A stretch of 32,693 bases of DNA from positions 1 to 32,693 of the forward strand of contig CAZOLJ010000052.1 of the NCBI GenBank assembly GCA_964580575.1, given 5' to 3'. Shown piece after piece: positions 1-7,690 of this stretch; the stretch's first letter is position 1, and each line of letters opens with the position of its first letter. The notes under the pieces were generated by a model. That model saw only the letters and a program-made list of their open reading frames with translations, searched no databases and was not told the origin of the DNA. A program made the translations under genes and the position numbers. This stretch comes from CAVPDE01 sp964580575. GTDB taxonomy: Bacteria > Desulfobacterota > DSM-4660 > Desulfatiglandales > HGW-15.

Positions 1-7
1 CGCTCAT
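1..7 (-). CDS. Start of a divergent gene that leaves the window
   Basis: Read on the minus strand, positions 7-5 are an ATG. It is preceded at a normal distance by AAGGAGAA (complement of 16-23), a strong ribosome binding site. Only two codons lie inside the window, so nothing can be said about the product. It is called only because a good Shine-Dalgarno sequence and ATG face away from the aldolase gene. The 170 bases up to 177 would then be a shared divergent promoter region. Confidence 0.35.
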
Positions 8-112
8 TTATTGCGTTCTCCTTGTTTAGATTCAACCCGGTTTGCCGGCGTCTCCTAATTCCAAGTATTAAAAAACAGAACCCTTCTGATCAAGAGAAAT
101 GTTTGGCTTGCA

Positions 113-141
113 TTGACGAAGACCCCTTGGCTTGATATGAT
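113..141 (+). promoter_or_regulatory. Sigma70-type promoter of the aldolase gene
   Basis: TTGACG (113-118) and TATGAT (136-141) are separated by exactly 17 bases, close to the sigma70 consensus. The predicted start of transcription is about 30 bases upstream of the AAGGAGA ribosome binding site and the ATG at 177. Confidence 0.7.
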
Positions 142-176
142 CCGATCCTGCAATCGAAAGAAAAAGGAGAAGGATC

Positions 177-1460
177 ATGGCAACCCATCTCAAAGAATTC
201 AACAAGGCGCTGGAGATCGGCCGTCCGCCGAATGTTGTGAAGCTGTTTCCAAACTCCAGGGCGCTGCTGGTGAGCGGCAAGGTGATCGACCGGGCGATGA
301 TCGCCAAGGGCAAGGCGATGACCATCGCAGCGAACGGAAGAAACCATTTTGTCATTCGCGGAACGCTTCAGGCCGCCCAAAGAGCGAATGCGGCGGTGAT
401 CATCGAGATCGCCAAGTCCGAGGGAGGCGCAAGTTCCTACTGTGCCGTGACGTCGTGGAGCATTGCAAGAGAAACCGATGCGCTCTGCAACGAGCTCGGA
501 ATCACGGTTCCCGTGGCCATCCATGCCGATCACTACGGGATCAAGGGTGAAAAGGACCTCAAGGCCGCCCTGGTCGAAATCCCCTCGATGTTTGACGCTG
601 GGAACACTTCGATCGCCATCGACGCCTCCCACCTTCCCGATGATCAAAATCTCCTCGCCAACCTCGCCATGAACCCCTCTATCCCCAAGTGGGCGGGCTA
701 TGAGACAGAGGTGGGGGAGATCAAGGGCAAGGAGGGACTCTCGACGGTGGAAGAAGCCCTGTTCCTGATCCAGGGGCTCAATGCTCACGGCATTTTTCCG
801 GACTGGATCGCTTTGAACAATGGAACAACCCACGGGATCGAGGCCAGCGACACAGGAATCCAGGTGCAACTGACAAAGGATATCCACAATGCTCTGGCCA
901 AATACAAGATTTCAGGCGCCCAGCATGGGACCTCCGGCAACAACTCCGAACGGCTTCGGCAGATTGCCCAGCAAACCCGCACGACCAAGGCCAATGTGGC
1001 CACAGCGCTGCAGATGATTACCTGGGGGGTTCAAGTGAACGAGTTCGGCAACGCTTACCTGGACGAAAAAGGCGAATTTGTTAAGGTCTCGAACCAAGGT
1101 GCGACGGATGAGATGTGGGCTGAGATGGTGACCTACGCAAAATCGAAGAACCTGAAAGCGGGAGATTACAAGAAGCTCAACCTGCCCTTTGAGAACAAGC
1201 TGCTGGGTTTGCCGCGAGAGATCAGGGTGAGGATGGCCAAGGGGGTCGAAGACTTTGTGTACGAGCTTCTCACCAAGGTCTTCAATGCTCAGGACACTGC
1301 GCCTCTGGCCATCGAAGCAATCCTCAGGGCCGGTTCCTACGATGTCGGGCCCAAGGCAGAGCGGATCGAGAACCCGGCGGATTGGACGGAACAGAAAATC
1401 AAGGAGCGGGCTTCCAAGCTCCATGGGGATAAGGGGCCCAAAGGAAATTTTGACGACTAG
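177..1460 (+). CDS. fba: Class II fructose-bisphosphate aldolase, long form
   Basis: Zinc-dependent aldolase that reversibly joins glyceraldehyde-3-phosphate and dihydroxyacetone phosphate in cytoplasmic glycolysis or gluconeogenesis. At 427 residues it is longer than the usual 280-360. Visible motifs are IHADHYG (about 115-121, with the catalytic Asp and first zinc His), the ETEVGEIKGKEG stretch (about 176-187), GTTHG (His219) and GAQHGTSG (His250), which match the class II zinc and phosphate-binding pattern. GTSG replaces the more usual GGSG. The ATG has AAGGAGA six bases upstream. The C-terminal roughly 100 residues go beyond the compact core and end in a charged tail. The next gene lies on the same strand, separated by a palindromic element that begins right after the stop codon. 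Substrate specificity cannot be proved from sequence, since tagatose-type members share this fold. Confidence 0.88.
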   Translation: MATHLKEFNKALEIGRPPNVVKLFPNSRALLVSGKVIDRAMIAKGKAMTIAANGRNHFVIRGTLQAAQRANAAVIIEIAKSEGGASSYCAVTSWSIARETDALCNELGITVPVAIHADHYGIKGEKDLKAALVEIPSMFDAGNTSIAIDASHLPDDQNLLANLAMNPSIPKWAGYETEVGEIKGKEGLSTVEEALFLIQGLNAHGIFPDWIALNNGTTHGIEASDTGIQVQLTKDIHNALAKYKISGAQHGTSGNNSERLRQIAQQTRTTKANVATALQMITWGVQVNEFGNAYLDEKGEFVKVSNQGATDEMWAEMVTYAKSKNLKAGDYKKLNLPFENKLLGLPREIRVRMAKGVEDFVYELLTKVFNAQDTAPLAIEAILRAGSYDVGPKAERIENPADWTEQKIKERASKLHGDKGPKGNFDD

Positions 1461-1585
1461 CAGGCCGGTGAAAAACGCCCATCTGCTGCGTTGCCCTCAT
1501 TCCGCGTCGTTGCGGCGAACTTCCGGGTACGCCTCACTCCTCGAAATTTCGGGCGCCTTGCACCTGGACGTTTTTGACCAGCCTG
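1461..1585. repeat. CAGGCTG-ended palindromic element, copy A
   Basis: About 125 bases starting at the base after the aldolase TAG. The left end CAGGCCGGTGAAAAACG is matched by the inverted right end CGTTTTTGACCAGCCTG, giving imperfect 17-base terminal inverted repeats. The interior is also partly palindromic. A second element at 14546-14679 shares the last 31 bases at 27 identical positions. I recognise this as a dispersed intergenic repeat of deltaproteobacterial genomes. It contains no reading frame and resembles a MITE in size and symmetry, but no target duplication is visible. Confidence 0.75.
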
Positions 1586-1607
1586 CCCGCCAGGGGGGTT
1601 GGAATAC

Positions 1608-2651
1608 TTGAACACTTCCGTAGCCCATACGTGGGTGGTTGACATCAAGGACAATGACCAGGTCCGGGGTCAGTACCTGGTCAAATCCAAACGCATGGGC
1701 TCGACCAAGAAGGGAGACCCCTTCTTGAGCCTCACCCTTGCAGACCGGAGCGGAGAGATAGAAGCAAGAGTCTGGGAGAAAGCGAACAGCCTCTCCTCGC
1801 TTTTTTCCGAGGGCGACATCCTCGAGATCGAGGGGGCAGCGGGTTCTTACCGGGGGCAGGTTCAGGTGACCCTGTCTGATCTCAAAGCGGTCAAGGAGAT
1901 TCGTGACCCTTCCCTTTTCGTCGAAGTCACCAAGCAAGACGTGACCAAAATGATGCTCTCCCTGAGAGAGGTTTTGAGGAAAATCGAGAATCCCTCGATC
2001 AGGTCCCTCACGGACGGGTTTCTCAACGATTCCTCCTTTGTCCAACTTTTCAAAAAGGCGCCTGCTGCCAAGAGCTTTCATCACAGCACCTTGGGAGGGC
2101 TCCTGGAGCACACCCTGTCGGTGTGCCGGCTGGCTCTGCTCGTGGCAGAGCATTATCCGGAACTCAACCGCGATCTCCTCCTTGCAGGCGCTTTCCTCCA
2201 CGACATCGGAAAGGTGAGGGAGCTCGGCGCAGCCACTTCCATTGATTACACGGACGAGGGGAGGCTCATCGGCCACCTCAGCCTGGGCGTCTCCATGGTG
2301 GATGAGAAGCTGGCGGCCATGGAAGATTTTCCTGAAGAGATCAGCCTGCGGCTGAAACACCTCATCCTGAGCCATCACGGAGAGTATGAATTCGGTTCGC
2401 CCAAGAAGCCCGCTTTTCTGGAGGCGTTTGCGCTTCACCTGATCGATGATCTGGATGCGAAAATAGACGGGCTGGGGCGGTTCATTGAAAAGGATCGTCA
2501 GGCAGGCCGATGGACGGATTTCAACAGGCTTTTTGATCGTTACTTCCTGAAGGGGCGGATTGCTTCCACAGATGACAAAAACGAAGCCCCTCCACAGGAA
2601 GAGGGCAGGCAGAGAGTCTTGTTTTCCCTGAAAGACGGCGCAGGATCCTAA
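1608..2651 (+). CDS. YhaM-like OB-fold/HD-domain 3'-5' exoribonuclease
   Basis: 347 residues from the TTG at 1608. An in-frame TTG at 1599 is possible, but the AGGGGGG at 1592-1598 would touch it, whereas 1608 has normal spacing. The N-terminal third is an OB-fold nucleic-acid-binding domain running from about residue 10 to 95 (GQYLVKSK through the LSDLKAV region). The C-terminal half is an HD phosphohydrolase: HHSTLGGLLEHT, then FLHDIGK with the metal-binding His-Asp pair, then ILSHHGEYEF and a late Asp in LIDDLDAK. OB plus HD is the YhaM/CbfI family of 3'-5' exonucleases acting on RNA or single-stranded DNA. The gene runs convergently into a small membrane protein gene with 10 bases between stops. 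The ribosome binding site lies just downstream of palindromic element A. Family assignment is confident; the substrate is inferred. Confidence 0.82.
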   Translation: MNTSVAHTWVVDIKDNDQVRGQYLVKSKRMGSTKKGDPFLSLTLADRSGEIEARVWEKANSLSSLFSEGDILEIEGAAGSYRGQVQVTLSDLKAVKEIRDPSLFVEVTKQDVTKMMLSLREVLRKIENPSIRSLTDGFLNDSSFVQLFKKAPAAKSFHHSTLGGLLEHTLSVCRLALLVAEHYPELNRDLLLAGAFLHDIGKVRELGAATSIDYTDEGRLIGHLSLGVSMVDEKLAAMEDFPEEISLRLKHLILSHHGEYEFGSPKKPAFLEAFALHLIDDLDAKIDGLGRFIEKDRQAGRWTDFNRLFDRYFLKGRIASTDDKNEAPPQEEGRQRVLFSLKDGAGS

Positions 2652-2661
2652 GGCAGGCGGT

Positions 2662-2811
2662 TTACTTTTTTTCCACCTTGTGGCAGAGACACTCCTTTTC
2701 GCCGCAGACGTCACAGACATAGGTGTCTTGCGGCGCCTTCTTGTTCTTTTGTCGAAAGATCAAGTAGCCAACCCCCACGGCACACACGACAACGGCAATG
2801 AGGTATTCCAT
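2662..2811 (-). CDS. Small single-span membrane protein with a C-terminal Cys cluster
   Basis: 49 residues. The ATG at 2811 is chosen because GAGGT lies about seven bases upstream and overlaps the stop codon of the peptidase gene; a longer in-frame reading would run back into that gene. Residues about 3-19 are a hydrophobic span (LIAVVVCAVGVGYLIF), followed by a basic stop-transfer stretch and then CDVCGEKECLC, a four-cysteine knot that could bind zinc or iron. It is the third gene of an adk-peptidase unit and looks translationally coupled to the peptidase. I do not recognise a characterised family. Confidence 0.7.
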   Translation of the reverse strand: MEYLIAVVVCAVGVGYLIFRQKNKKAPQDTYVCDVCGEKECLCHKVEKK

Positions 2812-2819
2812 CAAAGACC

Positions 2820-4064
2820 TCACACTTCTATGATGTCCATGGGGATGGGGGTGAGAATCTCGCACCCCTCCTGTGTGACCACCACCGTGTTCTCAAGTCC
2901 CACAGAGCCTTCACCCGGAAAAACGATTTTAGGCTCCACTGCAAAGGTCATCCCTATTTCAAGGGGATAGGATTGTCCCTGAGCAAGGAACGGATACTCA
3001 TTGAGCTCAAGGCCGATCCCATGGGCGATGAACTTTGTCTGCAAGCCCGGAGGACCCAGATAGCTGTCCTCGTATCCCAGCGCTCTCGCCAGTTCACGAG
3101 TTCTCAGAAAAAGGCTCTCACAGTCCGCGCCGGCCCGCGTGTCGGCGAGCACGGCATCATGAATCTCCCGGCAGGCTTTGTAGGCGTCCACGAATTTCCG
3201 GGGCATTTTCCCGATGCAAAACATGCGCGTCTCATCGGCCTGGTACCCATGGTAGCAAATGCCGAAGTCCACCAGGATCGGTTCGCGGGCTTTCATCTCT
3301 TTGCGACTGGCCCCGACGGGAAAGGCGGGGGAAAGGCCCAATCCGCCCATGGGTGAGTTGGACTGGCTCACAATGCCTCCGATGGAACCGCTGAGCACGT
3401 GCCACGAGTAGGCTTCATAATTGAAGGACCTGACGCGAAGCAGCCCTTCGTGACCGAGCTTTTTTGCATTCGCTTCCAGAAGCCCCCCGAATTCGATCTC
3501 GGTCATCCCTGCTCTGAGAATCTTTCCGGCTTCCCGGTAGACTCTCTTTCCGATGTTCCCGGCCTTTCGAATGAGATCGATTTCAAAAGGCGATTTGATC
3601 TTTCGCAGGTCTCTGATGATCCCGGAGCCGTCCACAAGCTTTGAATTCGGAAACATGGATTGGAGACGGAGATAGTCTCCGGCCGGGAGAATGTCCATCT
3701 CTAGGCCGAGGACGCGGGGCGGTCTTCCATCGTGTTCCGCAACAAGAGAAGGGAGGTCTCGGAGGGACTTCAGGCCCACGACATGCTCGAGGGGAGATTC
3801 TGCCCTGGCTCTTTCCAGTTCCCTCTTTACCAGAAGCAGGGGCTTCCCCTCCTGGGGAAAAAAGAGAAGAGCATCCTGCGCAGTGCCGGTGAAATAGAAG
3901 CAGTCCATTTTCTGGACCACCAGCAAGCCTTCCAGGCCCGCCCCCTCCATTTTTTCCCGGAGCCTTCTGTGACGCTCTTGGATCTCTTCCCCGGGTGTGA
4001 AGGTGAAGCCGAGGGATTTGCTGATTGCCGGGAATTCTTCTCTAATCCATTCAGCGTGATTCAT
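2820..4064 (-). CDS. M24 family metallopeptidase (Xaa-Pro dipeptidase type)
   Basis: 414 residues. The N-terminal creatinase/prolidase-like domain covers about 25-150, and the pita-bread M24 catalytic domain covers about 160-405. All five dinuclear metal ligands are visible: Asp266 (ILVDFG), Asp277 (QADETR), His348 (AHGIGLELNE), Glu377 (AVEPK) and Glu391 (GLENT). It should remove or split N-terminal Xaa-Pro peptides in the cytoplasm. Its ATG shares an ATGA overlap with the adk stop codon. The small membrane protein gene follows with its ribosome binding site inside the peptidase stop region, so all three look cotranscribed and coupled. Aminopeptidase P, prolidase and creatinase-like specificities cannot be separated from sequence. 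Confidence 0.88.
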   Translation of the reverse strand: MNHAEWIREEFPAISKSLGFTFTPGEEIQERHRRLREKMEGAGLEGLLVVQKMDCFYFTGTAQDALLFFPQEGKPLLLVKRELERARAESPLEHVVGLKSLRDLPSLVAEHDGRPPRVLGLEMDILPAGDYLRLQSMFPNSKLVDGSGIIRDLRKIKSPFEIDLIRKAGNIGKRVYREAGKILRAGMTEIEFGGLLEANAKKLGHEGLLRVRSFNYEAYSWHVLSGSIGGIVSQSNSPMGGLGLSPAFPVGASRKEMKAREPILVDFGICYHGYQADETRMFCIGKMPRKFVDAYKACREIHDAVLADTRAGADCESLFLRTRELARALGYEDSYLGPPGLQTKFIAHGIGLELNEYPFLAQGQSYPLEIGMTFAVEPKIVFPGEGSVGLENTVVVTQEGCEILTPIPMDIIEV

Positions 4065-4741
4065 TTAAGCTTGCCGAGGAGTTCGTTTGATACTTCCTTG
4101 ACGCCCGGCTTCCCGTCGAGTTCCACGATCCTGGGATTTCCTTTGTTCTTCGTGGAGAGGTCTTTGAAATAGTTGATGGCCGCCACGGTCCCTGTCTTGG
4201 GGTCGTAGTAAATGCTGTGGCGCTTGTCGATCGCTCCTTCGTCCTGGTCGTCGGATCGGGTTTTGAGGTCGCCGCCGCAGACCCGGCACTTGTCTCCGTT
4301 GGGCTTGATGGCATCCATGAAGATGTTGTTGGGATGGTTGTTGTCTTTGACGCACAGGCGGCGGCCCATGATCCGGTTCTTCGCGATCTGACGGTCGAGG
4401 ACCATCTCAATGACGATGTCCAGCCGGATCTTTTCTTTCTTGAGAGCCTTGTCCAATTCCTGGGCCTGGATCAGGTTTCTTGGAAAACCATCCAGGAGCC
4501 ATCCGTTTTTGCAGTCGCCTTCTTTGAGGCGGTCAAGGATCATGGGGATGGTGATGCGGTCCGGGACGAGTTCGCCCCGGTCAATGTACCCCTTGGCTTC
4601 CTTCCCGAGCGCCGTACCCCGCGAGATGTTGTCCCGGAAAATCACACCGGTCTCAATGTGGGGGATCTTGAACTTGTCTTTGACAATGGCACCCTGCGTG
4701 CCTTTACCGCTTCCGTTGGGGCCGAAAAACAAAATGTTCAT
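4061..4741 (-). CDS. adk: Adenylate kinase with a divergent LID
   Basis: 226 residues. Converts ATP + AMP to 2 ADP in the cytoplasm. The P-loop is GPNGSGKGT (7-15), and the NMP-binding region and LLDGFPRN (82-89) are typical. The LID insert (about 127-165) is unusual: the classic zinc CxxC...CxxC is replaced by Cys130, His136 as a possible ligand, and Cys152/Cys155 (CRVC). The ligand set would therefore be C/H/C/C or the site may be lost. A ribosome binding site AAAGGAGAG lies upstream of the ATG. It is the first gene of a tightly coupled three-gene unit. Codon use and length are ordinary. Confidence 0.9.
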   Translation of the reverse strand: MNILFFGPNGSGKGTQGAIVKDKFKIPHIETGVIFRDNISRGTALGKEAKGYIDRGELVPDRITIPMILDRLKEGDCKNGWLLDGFPRNLIQAQELDKALKKEKIRLDIVIEMVLDRQIAKNRIMGRRLCVKDNNHPNNIFMDAIKPNGDKCRVCGGDLKTRSDDQDEGAIDKRHSIYYDPKTGTVAAINYFKDLSTKNKGNPRIVELDGKPGVKEVSNELLGKLK

Positions 4742-4795
4742 GTTTCCATCTCTCCTTTGGTTCCTAGGGTTGTTGCATGTTGTCAGTTGGTCAAG

Positions 4796-4816
4796 TGACG
4801 AGTCACGAGTGACAAG
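4796..4816. repeat. Heptad word block, TGACGAG family (one arm)
   Basis: Three abutting 7-mers: TGACGAG, TCACGAG, TGACAAG. Upstream of adk, in the 196-base gap before apgM. No convincing inverted partner of the same family is present here, unlike the copies at 14561, 18596 and 21208. Confidence 0.7.
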
Positions 4817-4875
4817 TCCTTATTGCGCCTGTGCTCTCTCTGCTCAGCGGCTGCTGCCCGCTGTTCCTGCTACGC

Positions 4876-4917
4876 GCCACAAGCGAATTGCGACAAGCGA
4901 ACTGCGTAACGCAACCT
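4876..4917. repeat. Heptad word block, GCGACAA family
   Basis: Six abutting 7-mers of form GCNNNNN: GCCACAA, GCGAATT, GCGACAA, GCGAACT, GCGTAAC, GCAACCT. The GC-rich stretch just before it (about 4830-4875), read on the opposite strand, has spaced GCNGG/GCAGC units that may be a degraded inverted arm. Located between the ends of apgM and adk. The same word family recurs at 29973-30007. Confidence 0.65.
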
Positions 4918-4937
4918 ATAGAAAAGGGGCATCTGTG

Positions 4938-6179
4938 TCAAGATCGGTCTGGGATTGCACGTTCGCGCATGAAATGGTCCATGAGTTCATGGCCCCTTTC
5001 GAGGAGCAATCCGCTGGCACGCGCAGAATCCTCCGAGAAAACGGCTCCAGTTCCTGAGCGGTGCAGTTCTTTTTTCGAAGCCCACGCAAAGGGGGTCGGC
5101 TCAGCCGTATGGGTTCTCTTCACGATAGGCGTCAAATGGTCGCTGACCACCATGACCCGGAAATCGTCGAACCGCTCCAGGCCTTCGAGCACCGTGGCCA
5201 CGACTTTTCGGTCGAAATTTTCGATGGCCTCTACTTTTTCCCTGTAGTTTCCTGCATGGCCTGCTTCGTCGGGGGCCTCCACGTGAAGAAAGGCAAAATC
5301 CATTCGGGTCAGGGCCTGGAGGGCTGCCTCGGCCTTGCCGCGGTAGTTGGTGTTGAGGTACCCTGTGGCACCTTTCACATAGATCGGCTCAAACCCGGCA
5401 TAGATGCCCATGCCCCGCAAAAGGTCCACGGCACATATGACCGCACCCTTGACGCCGTACTGGTCGACAAATCGCGGAAGCCTGGGAGCTCTGCCCTGGC
5501 CCCAGAGCCAGATGGAGTTGGCTTCCTTTTCCCTCTGCTCCCTGCGCCTCCGGTTCACAGGGTGATTCCTGAGCATAGGCCATGAACCGCGAATCAAGCG
5601 CTGAACCTGGTTGTCTGCGTTTTCGTTCAAGTAAGGAGCCATGTTTTGACCCAGAACGTCATGGGGAGGGATGGTCGCCGCCTCTTCAGGCCCGTTTTGC
5701 CAGACCAGGAGATGGCGGTATCCCACCCCCTGATGGATGGAGGTGCCAGGAAACTGGAACTCCTTTTTAAGGTCGTCCACGATTTGGCGCGCATCCTCGG
5801 AGGGGAGATCTCCTGAGCTGTGGCTGACCATAACGGTGTCGCGATCCGAGTTGAAATCCAAAGTGACCAGGTTCATCCGAAAGGCCACTTCATCCGGCTT
5901 CAATTCCACTTGCAAGCTGGCCGCTTCAAAAGGAGCGCGCCGCGTGTGATACACTCGGGGATCGTAGCCGAGCAAGGACAGATTGGCCACGTCACTGCCC
6001 GGTTCCATGCCGTCAGGGATGGTGCGAACAAGACCCACGCGGCAGGAGGCAATGCGATCCATGTTCGGGGTTTGAGCCGCCTGAAGAGGGGTCTTACCGC
6101 CGAGTTCCTCGATCGGGTAATCGGCCATACCGTCGCCGACCAACACAACATATTTCGTCTTTGCTTCAGCGTTCTTCAT
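4938..6179 (-). CDS. apgM: Archaeal-type phosphoglycerate mutase family protein; possible homoserine kinase
   Basis: 413 residues of the alkaline-phosphatase superfamily (COG3635). Visible metal and nucleophile motifs are VGDGMAD (Asp16), the nucleophile region EPGSDVANLS (Ser62), PDEAGHAG, VVSDH and KRTHTAEP. The named family reaction is interconversion of 3- and 2-phosphoglycerate without 2,3-bisphosphoglycerate. It directly follows hom in an alaC-hom-apgM unit, and proteins of this family beside hom have been proposed as non-orthologous homoserine kinases. No thrB is visible in the window. There is no clear ribosome binding site before the ATG, because a heptad word block fills the gap to hom. 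Family is secure; which reaction it performs is open. Confidence 0.87.
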   Translation of the reverse strand: MKNAEAKTKYVVLVGDGMADYPIEELGGKTPLQAAQTPNMDRIASCRVGLVRTIPDGMEPGSDVANLSLLGYDPRVYHTRRAPFEAASLQVELKPDEVAFRMNLVTLDFNSDRDTVMVSHSSGDLPSEDARQIVDDLKKEFQFPGTSIHQGVGYRHLLVWQNGPEEAATIPPHDVLGQNMAPYLNENADNQVQRLIRGSWPMLRNHPVNRRRREQREKEANSIWLWGQGRAPRLPRFVDQYGVKGAVICAVDLLRGMGIYAGFEPIYVKGATGYLNTNYRGKAEAALQALTRMDFAFLHVEAPDEAGHAGNYREKVEAIENFDRKVVATVLEGLERFDDFRVMVVSDHLTPIVKRTHTAEPTPFAWASKKELHRSGTGAVFSEDSARASGLLLERGHELMDHFMRERAIPDRS

Positions 6180-6182
6180 AAG

Positions 6183-6226
6183 AAAGGATAAAGGGAAAAG
6201 GATAAAGGAAAGATCCTTTAACCTCT
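6183..6226. repeat. Heptad word palindrome, AAAGGAT family
   Basis: Four abutting 7-mers (AAAGGAT, AAAGGGA, AAAGGAT, AAAGGAA) followed, in opposite orientation, by AAAGAGG and TTAAAGG. The block fills the whole gap between the hom stop codon and the apgM start, displacing any normal ribosome binding site. Confidence 0.65.
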
Positions 6227-7534
6227 TTATTTGTTTGCTTCCACCCGGAGGGTCATGGTTTTGTCGGTGAGCACGTCCATGCCTTCCATCCGGGCGAGTG
6301 CCCGCCTCACGCTGCTCTCCTTTGCCTCGTGAGTCAGCATGACCACCGGGACAGAACCGTCCACTTCCCTTCCTTTCTGGATCACCGAATAGATGCTGAT
6401 GTTGTTTTCTCCGAGGACCCCAGAGATCTTTGAGAGAACCCCGGGACGGTCCACAGCAGAAAACCTGAAGTAATAGGAACAGCGGAGGTCCTCAATCGGT
6501 TGAATGGAGATTTCGACGCGCTCCGGCTTGACGTGGGCCAGGGGAGGCATCAGGTTCTTCACGCCGCTTCGGATCTGCCTGGCCAAGACCATGAGATCAG
6601 AGACGACGGCGCTTCCCGTGGCCCTTTTGCCTGCTCCGTACCCGTAGTAGAGGTTCGGCCCGACAAAATCACCTTCCAGGTAAATCGCATTGTAGACGCC
6701 GTTCACATTGGCCATGATGTGGTCCAAGGCGACCATCGTGGGATGCACCCTCGCCTCCACCCTGTCCCCGGCCTTCCTGGCAACGGCCAGAAGTTTGATG
6801 CAGTATCCGAACTCGCTTGCATACCGAAGGTCATCAGGAGTCAGGCGGTCAATGCCCTCGCGGTAGATGCTCTGAAAAGGAACCGGAACGCCGAAGGCGA
6901 TGGAGATCAGGATCGCCAGCTTGTGAGCCGCGTCCGTGCCGTCCACGTCCAGCGTCGGAGGATCTTCCGCGTAACCCAGGTGGATGGCTTCCTGAACCGC
7001 CTGGTCATAGGGAAGTCCCTTCTGGGACATGCGTGTGAGGATGTAGTTGGACGTTCCGTTCAGAATGCCCATAATGGTCCTGATCCGGTTGGCGGAAAGC
7101 CCCTCTCTCAGGGACCGGATGACCGGGATTCCGCCGCCGACGCTTGCTTCAAAAGCGAGACTGACGCCATGCCTCTCGGCAGCGGCGTAGATTTCCCTTC
7201 CATGTTCTGCGAGGAGAGCCTTGTTCGCCGTGACCACGTGTTTCCCTTTTTCCAGGGACAAAAGGATGTAGTCCTTGGCCTGCCGAAGACCTCCAATGAG
7301 TTCGACCACGATGTCGATCTGAGGGTCATTGATGATCTCCATCGCATCCTTTGTGAGGAGAGACGGGTCCAGCGGAATTCCCCGGTCTGTGTCCAGATCA
7401 AGGTCCGCAATCTTCCTGATCACGATCTCTGAACCCACACGGCTCGTGAGGAGATCGCGGTTTTCAACAAGAATCTGCACTGTTCCTGAACCGACAGTGC
7501 CGAAACCGATGATGCCGACGTTCACTTGATTCAT
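6227..7534 (-). CDS. hom: Homoserine dehydrogenase with ACT domain
   Basis: 435 residues from the ATG at 7534, which has AAGGAAG six bases upstream; an in-frame ATG at 7582 has no such site. Reduces aspartate semialdehyde to homoserine with NAD(P)H, the branch point to threonine and methionine. The N-terminal nucleotide-binding motif GIIGFGTVGSGT is at 7-18, Lys105 is in TANKALLAEHG, and the catalytic Asp and Lys205 are in LDVDGTDAAHK. A C-terminal ACT domain starts near residue 350 and suggests allosteric control, by threonine in known members. It lies between alaC and apgM on the same strand, with word-repeat blocks in both gaps. Confidence 0.94.
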   Translation of the reverse strand: MNQVNVGIIGFGTVGSGTVQILVENRDLLTSRVGSEIVIRKIADLDLDTDRGIPLDPSLLTKDAMEIINDPQIDIVVELIGGLRQAKDYILLSLEKGKHVVTANKALLAEHGREIYAAAERHGVSLAFEASVGGGIPVIRSLREGLSANRIRTIMGILNGTSNYILTRMSQKGLPYDQAVQEAIHLGYAEDPPTLDVDGTDAAHKLAILISIAFGVPVPFQSIYREGIDRLTPDDLRYASEFGYCIKLLAVARKAGDRVEARVHPTMVALDHIMANVNGVYNAIYLEGDFVGPNLYYGYGAGKRATGSAVVSDLMVLARQIRSGVKNLMPPLAHVKPERVEISIQPIEDLRCSYYFRFSAVDRPGVLSKISGVLGENNISIYSVIQKGREVDGSVPVVMLTHEAKESSVRRALARMEGMDVLTDKTMTLRVEANK

Positions 7535-7591
7535 AGATCTTCCTTCAAACAGAAACAGTGGTATTTCCAAATTCAGATGCACGAGCGAAAC

Positions 7592-7690
7592 GGCTCACGG
7601 CTCACGGTGCACGGTACACGGAAACACCATTTGTCGGGCCAGGTTGTCTTTTTCCCTGAGCCTTGTACCGTGAACCTTGTACCATGCACC
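7592..7690. repeat. Heptad word palindrome, GGTGCAC family
   Basis: Left arm 7592-7621: GGCTCAC twice, then GGTGCAC and GGTACAC. Right arm 7661-7690, read on the opposite strand: GGTGCAT, GGTACAA, GGTTCAC, GGTACAA. Each arm has four abutting 7-mers. The right arm touches the last base of the alaC TAG codon. The spacer is about 40 bases. Related blocks are at 23228, 24699 and 32450. Confidence 0.8.

Noticed and set aside
1461..1585. Insertion sequence
   Set aside because: No transposase frame and no visible target-site duplication; it is at most a non-autonomous element.
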